Positions 45,260 to 54,458 are shown, counted from the first letter of the stretch. The stretch: DNA of 64,000 nt from an uncultured Steroidobacter sp. (GCA_937864115.1 CALMII010000019.1:62001-126000); one strand, 5' to 3'. The notes: generated by a model from the sequence alone, not told the origin. Numbers and translations are program-made.

Positions 45260-46192
45260 TTACTGGACCAGCTTCCCCTTGCGGTCCGCGGTTCGGATGG
45301 TTGCTGTGATCCCAGACGCGAACGACAGAAAGTCAGCCTCAAGGCCGTCACTGAAGATGACACCGTTCTCCGGCATGAGTGAACGGATCACGAGTGGGTG
45401 TTGCTTCTCGACCCTTCCAAAGACCAAGGTGGCAGAGCTTGTGATGCTCAGGAACGGCTCACGCACGGCGAACTGCAGATAGTTGGCGTCCCAGGCGACT
45501 GGCTGATACGCCTCGTTGGAGTGACTTGACCGATACGCATCCGCGATCAACGCAGACCCTGTCACGATGCTCTTCAGCCATGCCGTGGAACCTAAGCCTG
45601 TCGAAACGATGATGCCGCTGGACGATTGCACCTCCTTGCGCCCCAGACATTCGATTTCATACCGCGCTGACGTGTGTGACCTGGGGCCCAGGAACAGATC
45701 GTTGACCGCATAGAGCATCTGTCCGTCCGACAGTGTCACCTGCGCGATCGTGATCGCCTTGAATGGTCGATCTCGCGCAAGCAGGTCATCCACAATCGCA
45801 GCGACATCTCGAACCTCAAACGGCAACAGGATACCGTCGTAGCGGTGCGGGTCCGGATTGACGCCTACCAGGGGATGCCCATCCAGGTATTTCATCGTGT
45901 TGGCGACAACGCCGTCCTGACCAAGCGCGACCACGATGTCGTCGGGCGCGAACAAATAGTTCGGCAGCAAAGTGCGATCAAGAACCTGATAACGGCATCG
46001 GCGCTCGAGAGCGGAAGTCGTGGCTGCAAGCGCCTCCACATACGTGCGGTGTTCCACCTCATAGTCGGTGAAGTCGGCTCCGAGATGCTCGACGTAAAAC
46101 TTCGCCTGCGCTTCGGTGTGGTACTTGGACACGAGCTCCTGAATGCGCGTTTTGCGCGTCACAAGGACAACTTTTCGATCAGCTCTTTGCAC
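45260..46192 (-). CDS. NAD-kinase-like protein (NAD/diacylglycerol kinase superfamily)
   Basis: 310 aa. The kinase landmarks are recognisable but altered: the GGDG motif is GQDG (91-94, VVALGQDGVVANT), the NE motif is ND (164-165, AVNDLFLG), and the TPTGSTAY loop reads STGLGSTAWL (197-206). NadK phosphorylates NAD to NADP with GGDG Asp as key residue, which is kept here. A host NadK should exist elsewhere, so this is an extra, divergent copy. It overlaps the end of the SPFH gene by 14 bp. Whether it still phosphorylates NAD, or some other nucleotide, is open. Confidence 0.75.
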   Translation of the reverse strand: MQRADRKVVLVTRKTRIQELVSKYHTEAQAKFYVEHLGADFTDYEVEHRTYVEALAATTSALERRCRYQVLDRTLLPNYLFAPDDIVVALGQDGVVANTMKYLDGHPLVGVNPDPHRYDGILLPFEVRDVAAIVDDLLARDRPFKAITIAQVTLSDGQMLYAVNDLFLGPRSHTSARYEIECLGRKEVQSSSGIIVSTGLGSTAWLKSIVTGSALIADAYRSSHSNEAYQPVAWDANYLQFAVREPFLSITSSATLVFGRVEKQHPLVIRSLMPENGVIFSDGLEADFLSFASGITATIRTADRKGKLVQ

Positions 46193-47225
46193 GCGCCACC
46201 TCCACCGCCGCGCTCTTCTCGGTAAGGAGGCTCTGCAGCAAGTCGGGGGACAGGTTCAACTGACCGATCCGTTCCGCCTTTTCCGCCAGCCCTGTAAACG
46301 CTTGCGCGATGAGCTGGCCCGGTTTCATGCCGGAAGCAGCGAGGGCTTGCACTATCCGCGGATCCGCACTCTTCAGTGCTTCGACCACTGAGGCGACTCG
46401 GTGCGCCTCGGCCTCAGCGATGGTGCGGATGTTATGAGCGTTGATCTCAACAAATGACTTGCGTCGCTCCTCGACCTGTACGTCAGCGTCCATGTCCGCC
46501 TGGCGCAGCTCATTCTTCTTGCGCCGGACAGCGGCCTCCGCTTCCATCTGTGTTTCTCGAATCGTCCGCTTCTTCTGCTCAACTGCGATCTCGGTATCGA
46601 GTTCGCTTTGCTTGATCGACCGCTCGTTCTCGACGGCCGCGTTGCGCCTGGCGTACACGGCGTCGTCTGCGTCGCGGAGAATCGCCTCTCGGGCCTTGGC
46701 TTCCAAGGCCCGACTCGTTTCCGGGGTCGGCTTCACGGCGAGAATCGCCACCCCGAGGACCTCAACACCCAAGGCTCCCATCTCCGGATTCCTGCGGAGG
46801 CCGATCAGCACCCCGTCTGCAAGCTTGGCCTGACCGAGAATGGCCTCGGTCAGTGGCACCGCCTGAATCGACTGCTGCACCAGAATCTGAACGGCAGCCA
46901 CGATCCGCTCGGACAGCTTCTCGGGGTCTTTGGATTCGTATGTCGCCCCATCGCGCTTCAACGAGAAGTTGAGCAGCGAGGCCGTCTTCTCCGGATCGGC
47001 GATGCGGTACGACACGTGACCCTGGACAGTGACGGCCTGAAAGTCGGCTGTCGTCTTTTCAAAGATGAAGGGGTCGTTACGACTTCCCACCGGCACGGCG
47101 ACGAGCGTCGTCGTCGGCGCGAAATAGGCAATGGACAGGCCAGCTCCCTGCCTGACCACCTTACCGTCGCGGAAAGCCATGAGATACGTGGTGGGCTGCG
47201 TCTTGACGAACTTGAATCCGAACAT
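46179..47225 (-). CDS. SPFH/band-7 domain protein without membrane helix
   Basis: 348 aa, ATG 47225 with GAGG eight bases upstream. The SPFH domain covers about residues 20-190 (VTVQGHVSYRIADPEKTASLLNF; LGVEVLGVAILAVKPTPETSRALEA). A long charged coiled coil follows (AREAILRDADDAVYARRNAAVENERS and onward to about 300), then a C-terminal helical piece. Unlike flotillins or HflK/C it has no N-terminal hydrophobic helix, so it would assemble in the cytosol or associate peripherally. It is first in a two-gene unit with the NAD-kinase-like gene and divergent from the Nudix regulator. Confidence 0.85.
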   Translation of the reverse strand: MFGFKFVKTQPTTYLMAFRDGKVVRQGAGLSIAYFAPTTTLVAVPVGSRNDPFIFEKTTADFQAVTVQGHVSYRIADPEKTASLLNFSLKRDGATYESKDPEKLSERIVAAVQILVQQSIQAVPLTEAILGQAKLADGVLIGLRRNPEMGALGVEVLGVAILAVKPTPETSRALEAKAREAILRDADDAVYARRNAAVENERSIKQSELDTEIAVEQKKRTIRETQMEAEAAVRRKKNELRQADMDADVQVEERRKSFVEINAHNIRTIAEAEAHRVASVVEALKSADPRIVQALAASGMKPGQLIAQAFTGLAEKAERIGQLNLSPDLLQSLLTEKSAAVEVARAKS

Positions 47226-47244
47226 ACTGGCTGCCTCTTGTTAT

Positions 47245-47286
47245 TAAGTGGGCCTGTCCCACTAACTTAGTGACACACTACCACTA
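47245..47286. promoter_or_regulatory. cluster of CACTA/TAGTG half-sites, probable operator
   Basis: Two palindromes stand side by side in the divergent gap: AGTGGG-CCTGT-CCCACT (47247-47263) and TAGTG-ACA-CACTA (47268-47280), with a further CCACTA just after. The repeated word suggests binding of a dimeric regulator, most simply the adjacent Nudix-winged-helix protein. Confidence 0.65.
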
Positions 47287-47326
47287 TGTGATCTATCCTG
47301 CAATCACCTCGCTTGGGTAGGACTTA

Positions 47327-48046
47327 ATGGCCGGCACTCTCTCATTTCCCAGGCCGCTGACAACGGTCGATGTGGTGATCTTCTCGGCGTCGGCCACAGC
47401 CCTCGAGGTGCTCTTGGTACGGCGGCCCGAGGGCACCGATGACCCTTTCCCCGACACCTGGGCCCTCCCCGGCGGATTCATCGACACCGCCCATGACAAC
47501 GATCTGGAGGCTTGCGCTTTGCGCAAGTTAAAGGAAAAGACGGGCGTGAGGGCGCCGTATGTAGAGCAACTGGGCAGCTGGGGCAGCGCCAGCAGAGACC
47601 CTCGCGGTTGGTCAGCAACCCATGCGTACTTTTCCCTGATCTCCGCAGACGATCGAGCGTTTGCTGAAGAACACCCCGGCTCGCAGCCGGCACGCTGGTT
47701 CCAGGTCGAGGGCGCACGCGTCAAGGAGCGATTGGCCTTCGATCATGCAGAGATTCTCAAGGCGGCGGTGAATCGCCTGCGGAATAAGGTCGAGTACACA
47801 TCCTTGCCTGCTTTTCTGATGCCGTCGGAGTTCACCTTGTCAGAATTGCAGCGCGTGCATGAGGTGTTGCTCGATAGGACACTGGAGAAGAAAGCTTTCC
47901 GAACTCGTATTCTCGCCAGCAATCTGCTCGAAGAACTGCCGCGAAAGAAGGAAGGCGCGAACCGGCCTGCGCAACTGTATCGGCTAAAGAACAAGAAGGC
48001 ACCCATCTACTTCGCGCGCGCAATCGTTAAGGGCGGAGGCTCCTAG
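47327..48046 (+). CDS. NrtR-like Nudix/winged-helix regulator with degenerate Nudix box
   Basis: 239 aa. An N-terminal Nudix domain (about 12-145) precedes a C-terminal winged helix (about 155-235, FTLSELQRVHEVLLDRTLEKKAF ... FRTRILAS). This is the architecture of NrtR, which represses NAD genes and responds to ADP-ribose. The Nudix box at 50-73 reads GFIDTAHDNDLEACALRKLK then EKTGV: the REUxEE glutamates are mostly replaced (RKLKEK), so hydrolysis is unlikely and the domain probably only senses a ligand. It is divergent from SPFH/NAD-kinase-like genes across a palindrome cluster, which supports local regulation. Confidence 0.82.
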   Translation: MAGTLSFPRPLTTVDVVIFSASATALEVLLVRRPEGTDDPFPDTWALPGGFIDTAHDNDLEACALRKLKEKTGVRAPYVEQLGSWGSASRDPRGWSATHAYFSLISADDRAFAEEHPGSQPARWFQVEGARVKERLAFDHAEILKAAVNRLRNKVEYTSLPAFLMPSEFTLSELQRVHEVLLDRTLEKKAFRTRILASNLLEELPRKKEGANRPAQLYRLKNKKAPIYFARAIVKGGGS

Positions 48047-48199
48047 TACGTAGTAGGCACTGGCGATTAGTACACAACCGCTCGCATGAGCTTGTTCGAG
48101 TCTTGCGCAGGTCGTGCCGCCAGTTGCATCCGTAGTCAGGGCACGTTCCAGCCGTAAAGAGTATGCTGATCGCCCAGCGTTAGAGCACGAGACACCGTT

Positions 48200-48430
48200 A
48201 TGACGTGGTCAGAACGAATTACCTTCGATCCCGCTGTGATGGGGGGCAAGCCTTGCATCCGAGGGATGCGAGTCACGGTCGGAACTATCGTCGGGCTCAT
48301 AGCCGCAGGTCGGCCAGAGAACGAGATTCTTGGCGCTTATCCTTATCTCGAACCCGCAGACCTTCGTGCAGCCCTGGCCTATGCGGCTTGGAGATCTGAA
48401 GAAAGAGAACTGCCGCTCGCGACAGGCTGA
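48200..48430 (+). CDS. DUF433-family antitoxin
   Basis: 76 aa. TFDPAVMGGKPCIRGMRVTVGTIVGLIAAG followed by ILGAYPYLEPADLRAALAYAAW is the DUF433 pattern, a MerR-like HTH protein (VapB45 type) that neutralises a PIN-like toxin and binds its own promoter. Its TGA shares a base with the ATG of the next gene, so expression is coupled. The gap upstream (48047-48199) should hold the promoter. Confidence 0.9.
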   Translation: MTWSERITFDPAVMGGKPCIRGMRVTVGTIVGLIAAGRPENEILGAYPYLEPADLRAALAYAAWRSEERELPLATG

Positions 48431-48798
48431 TGCGCCTTCTTCTCGATATGAACCTGTCCCCGGCTCTGTGTCAGCCATTGAAGGTGGCCGGTCACGAGGC
48501 CGTGCATTGGTCAGCGGTCGGAAAGCCCTCCGCACCTGATGAAGTCGTGATGGCCTACGCACGCGACCGCGGCTTGGTTGTCGTAAGTCATGACCTCGAC
48601 TTCAGCGCGATCCTGGCTGCCACCCATGCGCAGAGCCCCAGCGTTGTACAGCTTCGCGGCCAGGACATTTTAGGGGACACTTTCGTAAGTCTCCTGTCTC
48701 AAGTTCTGCATGCATACGAGAGCGAACTATCAGCTGGTGCGCTCATTGTCGTGGACGAAACAAGATCGCGGGTGCGACTGCTTCCAATCGGCGGCTGA
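48430..48798 (+). CDS. DUF5615-family PIN-like toxin
   Basis: 122 aa. MRLLLDMNLSPALCQPL gives the first acid (D6) and VVSHDLDFSAIL the second pair (SHDxDF), the usual PIN-like layout of DUF5615 (VapC45-like) proteins. Such toxins are presumed RNases held in check by the DUF433 partner. The late VVDETRSRVRLLPI completes the family. It is the final gene of the island, and a terminator follows three bases after the stop. Confidence 0.88.
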   Translation: MRLLLDMNLSPALCQPLKVAGHEAVHWSAVGKPSAPDEVVMAYARDRGLVVVSHDLDFSAILAATHAQSPSVVQLRGQDILGDTFVSLLSQVLHAYESELSAGALIVVDETRSRVRLLPIGG

Positions 48799-48800
48799 CC

Positions 48801-48827
48801 AGCCCTCTAGGTCGGGGGGCTTTTTTT
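48801..48827 (+). terminator. intrinsic terminator after the toxin gene
   Basis: AGCCC (48801-48805) pairs with GGGCT (48817-48821) and a T-run follows. It marks the practical right end of the accessory region; about 150 bp of featureless sequence separate it from the next core-like gene. Confidence 0.75.
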
Positions 48828-48978
48828 GGGGCATCGCCTCCGACGCCAGTTCGATAAGTTCTTAGTTCTTCAACAGTGATGCCCTTAAGACTTCAGATGC
48901 GACTCATGCGTCGTTCCGTGCTTGTGCGGGCCCGAGGGGAGGCAGGCTCATGACATATGCCACGGTGACAACGATCGC

Positions 48979-50142
48979 CTAGCTGGCGCGCAGCGCCGTG
49001 GCAATCGGCAACCGTGAAGCACGCAGTGCCGGCAATGAGCCGCCGATCAATCCGATCAGAAGGCCCCATGCGATGCCCGTTGCGAGCAATTGAGGCGTCA
49101 CGCTGAGCTTGAACAGCAGCGCGCCGCTGTTGACGAAATTGCCGTTGAACAACAACCAGGCGATCAGCGCACCGAGCAGCGCGCCTGGAAGCGCAAGCAA
49201 CATGCTCTCGGCGAGAATCGAGGCGATGACGGGCAAGCCGCGGAAGCCCAGGGCGCGCACGGTCGCAATCTCCTGCCGGCGCGCATCGACCGATGCGTAC
49301 ACGCTGTTGAGCGCTCCGCAGATCGCTCCACAGGCCATGATCGCGCCGATGAAGCAGGAGACGAACGTGAGCAGCCGCCTCATGAATCCGAAATTCTGCT
49401 CGAACTCTTCGTGCGCCGTTCTGACGTCCACTGTGATCACAGGATTTCGCACCAGAGAGTCGGCGAAAAGCCCGAAGGCGGCGGGCGACTCCAGCTGGAC
49501 TTTCACCTGGCCGAAGGTGTTGCGGCCGAACGCCGCAATGAGCGTTTCCGCGTCGGACAGCAACAGGCCGTCGGTCTGCGAATCGCTCGACGCAAACACG
49601 CCGACGACGGTCCACGGCACGCCACGCAGCACGATGCGTTCACCGACGTCGAAGCCACGGTACATCCTGCGGATCGGCTCGGACACCATGATCTCGCGCA
49701 CGGCGGAGCGATGCATGCGGCCGGCCACAACGCTCACACCGCCTTGTACCCGTTCCCATCCCGGCGTGTAGCCCGCAAGACTCACGACGCCGCGCTTGCC
49801 ATCGCGGCGCAACGCATCCACGGGAATCACGGTCGATGCAAATGCGTACGGCTCACCGTTCGCGCTTCTCCTGATGCCCGGCGCCTGCACGATGGCAGCG
49901 ACGTCCGCCCGGGTGAGGTTGCTTTGCGTGATATTGGCGGCGCCGCGCGAGAGTACGAGTGCCTGATCGGCCCGCGTCGGCTGGAAGATGCTCGTGCCCT
50001 CGCGGATCGCAAGCAACGAGACCAGCACGCACACGACGGCAGTGACGGAAATGACCGTCACAAGCGCAATGCCGCGTCGCTCGTCCAGGCTGCGCAGGCC
50101 GCAGAGTGTGAGAAGACCCATCTGCCGGAGGATGCCAGCCAT
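48979..50142 (-). CDS. FtsX/MacB-type ABC permease (second of a pair)
   Basis: 387 aa from ATG 50142, with GGGAGGT seven bases upstream. One N-terminal helix (GIALVTVISVTAVVCVLVSLLAI) is followed by a large periplasmic MacB-PCD-like domain and three C-terminal helices with the FtsX signature (QEIATVRALGFRGLPVIASILAESMLLALPGALLG). Such permeases drive extrusion of lipoproteins, peptides or drugs with an ATPase. It begins five bases after its sister gene's stop, so they form an operon, but no ATP-binding subunit or adaptor is next to them. Confidence 0.85.
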   Translation of the reverse strand: MAGILRQMGLLTLCGLRSLDERRGIALVTVISVTAVVCVLVSLLAIREGTSIFQPTRADQALVLSRGAANITQSNLTRADVAAIVQAPGIRRSANGEPYAFASTVIPVDALRRDGKRGVVSLAGYTPGWERVQGGVSVVAGRMHRSAVREIMVSEPIRRMYRGFDVGERIVLRGVPWTVVGVFASSDSQTDGLLLSDAETLIAAFGRNTFGQVKVQLESPAAFGLFADSLVRNPVITVDVRTAHEEFEQNFGFMRRLLTFVSCFIGAIMACGAICGALNSVYASVDARRQEIATVRALGFRGLPVIASILAESMLLALPGALLGALIAWLLFNGNFVNSGALLFKLSVTPQLLATGIAWGLLIGLIGGSLPALRASRLPIATALRAS

Positions 50143-50147
50143 GCCGA

Positions 50148-51296
50148 TCACCTCCCCGCCAGAACGTCGACGACGCGCAGCCGCGCGGCGCGCAACGCCG
50201 GCACCGCCCCTGCAATGACACCAAGAATCAGCGCGCACACCAGTCCGACCCCGATGACGATCGGAGGCATGTTCTCAACACCGACAAGCGGGCGCGCCTG
50301 CGGCAGGAGGATTGCTGCAATCGCAAGTCCGGTCGCCGCTGCGATCACGCAGAACGCAATCGACTCGGCGAGAAGCAGCGCGAGCAGATGCCGGTTCGAG
50401 AATCCCACGGCCTTGAGCACACCGAGTTCGGACGTGCGCTCCCGCAGGGACTGCATCATCAGTGCACAGGTCGCCAGCAGCAATGCGAAAAAGACCGCCG
50501 CAACGACCGCCCGCACGATGAAGTCGAGATCCACGGTCTGCTGGATCTGCGTGGAAACCAGATCGCCCTCGGACCGCGTGTGAGTTTCGTTCGCAGAATT
50601 GGCGAAGGCATTGTCGATCTCCAGACTGACCGCTCCCGCTTCCTCCGCGTTCTGCACCCGAGCCATGAACATGTTGGTCTGGTTTGCACCGCTCACTCGA
50701 GCAGTGTTCACGTAGTCGAAATTGGCGATTACCGCACTGGGCGGCGGCGTGCCGAACGTTCCGCTGGCATTGAATATCCCCACCACGTCGAACGACCAGT
50801 CCGGCGAGCCGTCGCGCTTGATCACGGACGACTGAAGGACGAAGCGATCGCCGACCTTCCAGCCGTACTGTCGCGCCACTTCGCTGCCGATGATTGCGCC
50901 GGTGTGTGTGCTTGCGAGTCTCGCAATCGCCTCGGGCGGAACCTGCAGCTCGTCAAAAATGCGGAAGAAGGGCTCGGCATCCACAGCGATGACCGGCATG
51001 CCCTGCCTGGGGGTCTGATACGTACCGCCGAACACGGCTCGTCGGGTGACGTCTCTTATCCCGGGAGTGGAGCGGATACGCTCCATCATTCCGATCGGCA
51101 GCGGGTCGCCCGGATTGACTCTGCTCGCCACGTACAAGCGATCGCTATGTGTCGCGGCAATCGCCTGTTTCGTCCCGGAACTGACACCCTGAAGCACGCC
51201 GAACAGCGTGAAGGCACTGACGATCTGGATCAGCAGCAGGATCGCGCGCCCTGGTCGACGCCAGATTCCTTTCCAGATCAGCGGCAGATACTTCAT
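50148..51296 (-). CDS. FtsX/MacB-type ABC permease (first of a pair)
   Basis: 382 aa from ATG 51296 (MKYLPLIWKGIWRRPGRA), with GGGAGG upstream; the longer open frame from 51407 has no ribosome site. The helix AILLLIQIVSAFTLFGVLQGV precedes a periplasmic domain (about 45-250). Three C-terminal helices include 'LGVLKAVGFSNRHLLALLLAESIAFCV', the FtsX pattern. It pairs with the next gene, probably as a heterodimer. The region upstream is divergent to the 51514 gene and no nucleotide-binding subunit is seen. Confidence 0.85.
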   Translation of the reverse strand: MKYLPLIWKGIWRRPGRAILLLIQIVSAFTLFGVLQGVSSGTKQAIAATHSDRLYVASRVNPGDPLPIGMMERIRSTPGIRDVTRRAVFGGTYQTPRQGMPVIAVDAEPFFRIFDELQVPPEAIARLASTHTGAIIGSEVARQYGWKVGDRFVLQSSVIKRDGSPDWSFDVVGIFNASGTFGTPPPSAVIANFDYVNTARVSGANQTNMFMARVQNAEEAGAVSLEIDNAFANSANETHTRSEGDLVSTQIQQTVDLDFIVRAVVAAVFFALLLATCALMMQSLRERTSELGVLKAVGFSNRHLLALLLAESIAFCVIAAATGLAIAAILLPQARPLVGVENMPPIVIGVGLVCALILGVIAGAVPALRAARLRVVDVLAGR

Positions 51297-51513
51297 TGGA
51301 GTCCTCCCGATTCTGTATCCATTCCGGTCAACCGCTTCCGGATTTCCCGCGGAGATCGTGGAAATCCTCCGGGCCGTGATTTGAGCCCAGGAAAATGCAA
51401 TGAGCAAGCAACGTTTTCGATGGCCCTGTCCAACTCATGCGTCGAGCCAACAAGCGCCGGGCGCTGTACTCATGCAATCATGAGCCATGGTTCTGAACGT
51501 TGACGGAGGTGCC

Positions 51514-52398
51514 ATGAGCGACGAGCGCGCGCCCATCACTCACATCCTGCTGCAGACAACGATCGAGTACACGGCGAACGACTGGCATGTCGGACGCTTC
51601 TCGATGCTGCGCGACTACCTGTCCGCGCTGAAATCCGCTGACGGGACGCCGCTCTTCGAGGTGACGGCAAGAGACCGCGATCCGGTCGGCGCCGCCGATT
51701 CCGTTCTCTCCACGCTCGACTCGACGCACTTCGACGAACTCTGGCTCTTCGCGGTCGATACCGGGAATGGTCTTCAGCCCGAGGATCTCGCAGGGATCAC
51801 GCGATTCTGGGCGCGCGGCGGCGGGCTCATGATCGCCCGCGATCACATGGATCTGGGCTGCTCCATCTGCACGCTCGGGGCCGTCGGCGCGGCGAATGTG
51901 TTCCATACGCGCAATGCCGCAGATCCGCTGCCTTCGCCGGATGACCGGGAGACGCCGTACATCCTCTGGCCGAACTTTCATTCCGGCGCCAATGGGGATT
52001 TTCAGATCGTGCAGGCCGAACACCCCATCCATCCGGTCATGCGCGACTCCGAATCCGAGACGGGCGCCGTAATGTATCTTCCCGCCCACCCGCACGAGGG
52101 TGCCGTGCTGCCGCCCGACTCGGCGCCGGGCTCGCGCACCATCGCCACAGGCAAAAGCCTCGCCAGCGGCCAGCGCTTCAACATCGCGGTAACGTTCGAG
52201 CGATGCGGCGATCACGGCCCTGCCCTCACCCAGTCCACCTTTCATCATTTCGCGGACTACAACTGGGATCCGCGGCTCGGCAGTCCGGACTTCGTCACCG
52301 AGAAGCCCGGCGGCAACCTTGCAGGCACACCACGCGCGATGGCCTCCGTTCATCGCTATGTTCGCAACCTGGCGCTGTGGCTCGCTGACAGGAACTGA
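51514..52398 (+). CDS. conserved-looking hypothetical protein, possible glutamine-amidotransferase-like fold
   Basis: 294 aa from ATG 51514 (MSDERAPITHILLQ), with GGAGGT four bases upstream. No certain family. A Rossmann-like stretch, 'DELWLFAVDTGNGLQPEDLAGITRFWARGGGLMIARDH', resembles ThuA/class I amidotransferase-like folds where a helix-gly-rich turn precedes a strand. A His/Cys-containing segment follows (HMDLGCSICTLGAVG). No signal peptide. It is single, and is followed at once by a composite palindromic repeat. Confidence 0.6.
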   Translation: MSDERAPITHILLQTTIEYTANDWHVGRFSMLRDYLSALKSADGTPLFEVTARDRDPVGAADSVLSTLDSTHFDELWLFAVDTGNGLQPEDLAGITRFWARGGGLMIARDHMDLGCSICTLGAVGAANVFHTRNAADPLPSPDDRETPYILWPNFHSGANGDFQIVQAEHPIHPVMRDSESETGAVMYLPAHPHEGAVLPPDSAPGSRTIATGKSLASGQRFNIAVTFERCGDHGPALTQSTFHHFADYNWDPRLGSPDFVTEKPGGNLAGTPRAMASVHRYVRNLALWLADRN

Positions 52399-52469
52399 TG
52401 GCAACTGTCCACTGACTCGATGCAGAAGAAGGGAAACCCGAATGACTGTGTTGATCGCCTCTCGTCCGA

Positions 52470-52598
52470 TCCCCTCCTCCGCGCAGCGGGGGAGGGTTAG
52501 GGTGGGGGCAGTGGGAATTGCGTAGCCATCTCACGCAACCCCATCCTGTCCTTCCCCGCTACGCGGAGGATGGAACGCTCGATTCGATCTCATCTCAT
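52470..52598. repeat. composite palindromic element, uninterrupted copy
   Basis: The left arm (52470-52509, CCCCTCCTCCGCGCAGCGGG then GGAGGGTTAGGGTGGGGGC) and right arm (52538-52598, ending CGCTCGATTCGATCTCATC) are joined by a 28-bp centre. It is the same element as at 16601-16750 but lacks the REPIN insertion, which shows what the empty version looks like. Confidence 0.78.
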
Positions 52599-52613
52599 GA
52601 CTGCATCCTCAGC

Positions 52614-53177
52614 TCACATTGCTTCCGCCGGCTCATCGAGCCGCGCACGACGCCAGGCGCGCGGACTCTCTCCCACGACCCTGCGAAACAATCTGCTCAG
52701 GTGCGCCTGATCGGCGAGACCGCAATCGAGCGCGATGGCGCTCAGTGACGCATTGGTTGCCAGCATCAATCCCTGGGCACGCTCCACGCGCCGGCGGATC
52801 ACGTACTCATGAGGCGGTTCGCCGAAACTGTTGCGAAAGGCGCGGCCGAAGTGCGATGCGTTCAGGCGCGCAATCGCGGCGAGATCGTCGTTCCTGATCG
52901 TCCGATCGAGATGGGCGTCGACGTAGTTCGCAACCTTGCGAACCTGCCACGGCGCCAGCCCGCCGCGGGACTGCTCCTGGCGGGGAGAATCCGCTTCGCC
53001 CATTCCGTGCAGGATTTCCGCGGCGCGTCGCAGACTGTCCTCGGCAATGCCGCGTTCGTCATCGAGCGCGCTGCGTATCGCGCTGCACAGCTCGGACATC
53101 ACCGTCTTGACGCTGCACAGCGAGAACCCATGTTTCATCTGCGGATCCACTTCGATCGAATGGAATACGTTGTCCAT
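52614..53177 (-). CDS. AraC-family transcriptional regulator
   Basis: 187 aa from ATG 53177 (MDNVFHSIEVDPQ), with GGAG upstream. The C-terminal two-HTH domain is complete: VRKVANYVDAHLDRTIRNDDLAAIARLNASHFGRAFRN, then HEYVIRRRVERAQGLML and ALDCGLADQAHLSRLFRRVVGESPRAWRR. The N-terminal 80 residues are short, with no cupin sensor, so the ligand or partner is unknown. It lies 77 bp downstream of the alpha/beta hydrolase gene on the same strand and may be co-transcribed. Confidence 0.9.
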   Translation of the reverse strand: MDNVFHSIEVDPQMKHGFSLCSVKTVMSELCSAIRSALDDERGIAEDSLRRAAEILHGMGEADSPRQEQSRGGLAPWQVRKVANYVDAHLDRTIRNDDLAAIARLNASHFGRAFRNSFGEPPHEYVIRRRVERAQGLMLATNASLSAIALDCGLADQAHLSRLFRRVVGESPRAWRRARLDEPAEAM

Positions 53178-53254
53178 GTCTCGCTCCCGGGAATTCTGTT
53201 TGTCATCGACGTAGGCGCGAGACCTCTCCGGCGCGAAGAGGTCCCGCCGGCCGG

Positions 53255-54214
53255 TCAGCCGCGCAGAAATGCCAGCAGATCCGCGTTGATCCGGTCCTGA
53301 TGTGTCACGGTCAGGCCGTGCGGCGCACCGGGGTAGTAGATCGCCTTGACGTTCCCGAGGATCTTCTCGGCCTTCTTCGCGGAAGCGTGCACCGGCACGA
53401 TCTGATCGTCCTCGCCGTGCATGAGCAGCGTCGGAATATCGATCTTCTTCAGGTCCTCGGTGAAGTCGGTTTCCGAGAACGCCTTGATGCATTCGTACAC
53501 GTTCTTCAGTCCGACCTGCATGCTCCAGAGCCAGAACTGGTCCAGCGTGCCCTGCGAGACATTGGCGCCTTCGCGATTCGCGCCGAAGAACGGCACGGCG
53601 AATTCCTTGTAGAACTGCGAGCGATCCTTCATAACCGACGTACGCAGACCGTCGAACACCTCGATCGGTATGCCTTCCGGATTCGCGGCGGTCTTCACCA
53701 TGATCGGCGGCACCGCGCCGATCAGCACGGCCTTCGCCGCCCGCCTGGTGCCATGACGCCCCAGATAGCGCACGACTTCACCGCCGCCGGTGGAATGCCC
53801 GACGAGCGTGATGTTCTTCAGATCGAGCGTCTCGATGACGGCAGCCAGGTCATCGGCATACCCGTTCATGTCGTTGTTGGATGACGCCTGCTCCGAACGG
53901 CCGTGACCGCGCCGATCGTGCGCCACGACGCGAAAGCCGTTCTGCGCCAGAAACTGCATCTGCCCGTCCCACACATCCGCGTTGAGCGGCCAGCCATGCG
54001 AAAAGGTGACGACGGGACCGCGGCCCCAGTCCTTGTAGTAGATCTGGGTGCCGTCTTTGGCGGTAATCATGTTCACGGTTCGGTTTCCTTTGGGTTGAGA
54101 AGAAGATGCCGGCCTTGCCAGGACAGCCGCCGGTGCGGCTGCACCCGCGGCGACGATGGCTGCCGCGAGAATGTCCCGGCGCGTTGCCGTGACTTCCGAC
54201 GGTGATGTGTTCAT
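53255..54214 (-). CDS. alpha/beta hydrolase, non-haem chloroperoxidase type, Tat-exported
   Basis: 319 aa from ATG 54214, with GGAGG eight bases upstream. The Tat signal [24 protein letters not shown] ends near residue 35, so the enzyme is likely folded before export to the periplasm. The hydrolase core has [10 protein letters not shown] (oxyanion hole), the nucleophile Ser141 in GHSTGGG, the acid in [12 protein letters not shown], and the His in [11 protein letters not shown]. Relatives act as perhydrolases or haloperoxidases and esterases; the substrate is open. It is divergent from a large regulator gene across 244 bp. Confidence 0.9.
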   Translation of the reverse strand: MNTSPSEVTATRRDILAAAIVAAGAAAPAAVLARPASSSQPKGNRTVNMITAKDGTQIYYKDWGRGPVVTFSHGWPLNADVWDGQMQFLAQNGFRVVAHDRRGHGRSEQASSNNDMNGYADDLAAVIETLDLKNITLVGHSTGGGEVVRYLGRHGTRRAAKAVLIGAVPPIMVKTAANPEGIPIEVFDGLRTSVMKDRSQFYKEFAVPFFGANREGANVSQGTLDQFWLWSMQVGLKNVYECIKAFSETDFTEDLKKIDIPTLLMHGEDDQIVPVHASAKKAEKILGNVKAIYYPGAPHGLTVTHQDRINADLLAFLRG

Positions 54215-54458
54215 CAACTTGCCTCCGTTGTGGGTGGGATCGAGACGCGCTTCGTGCGCAGAACTGTCCCACCGCGACGCAGGCGCCCCCAAGTTCAGCG
54301 GTGTTCAGCGGTGTTAATCGGCGCTAAGCGCCGGCGTGCGTGCGGCCCCTGCAATACCTTGCTTCCCGCGACGCGGCAGGCTTAGGCTCCCCGGGCTGTA
54401 CTGCGGCAGCCGACACATCCGTCAGTCACCCCGGACCGCTTCTGTGCAGGACTCCACG

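Noticed and set aside
48828..48884. GGGCATC/GATGCCC inverted repeat with a 43-bp loop
   Set aside because: Seven-base arms with so long a loop are expected by chance, and nothing else supports an element end here.
25307..48900. CRISPR array or Cas genes in the island
   Set aside because: No regularly spaced direct repeats and no Cas-type protein were seen; the 17-mers at the left border are irregularly oriented.
48799..48978. tRNA-derived direct repeat (attR) at the right end of the island
   Set aside because: Only an 8-bp GCGGGCCC match to the tRNA end was found, too short, and there is no tyrosine integrase in the island.
49090..50583. 497-codon plus-strand open frame
   Set aside because: Antisense to the permease genes; no motif.
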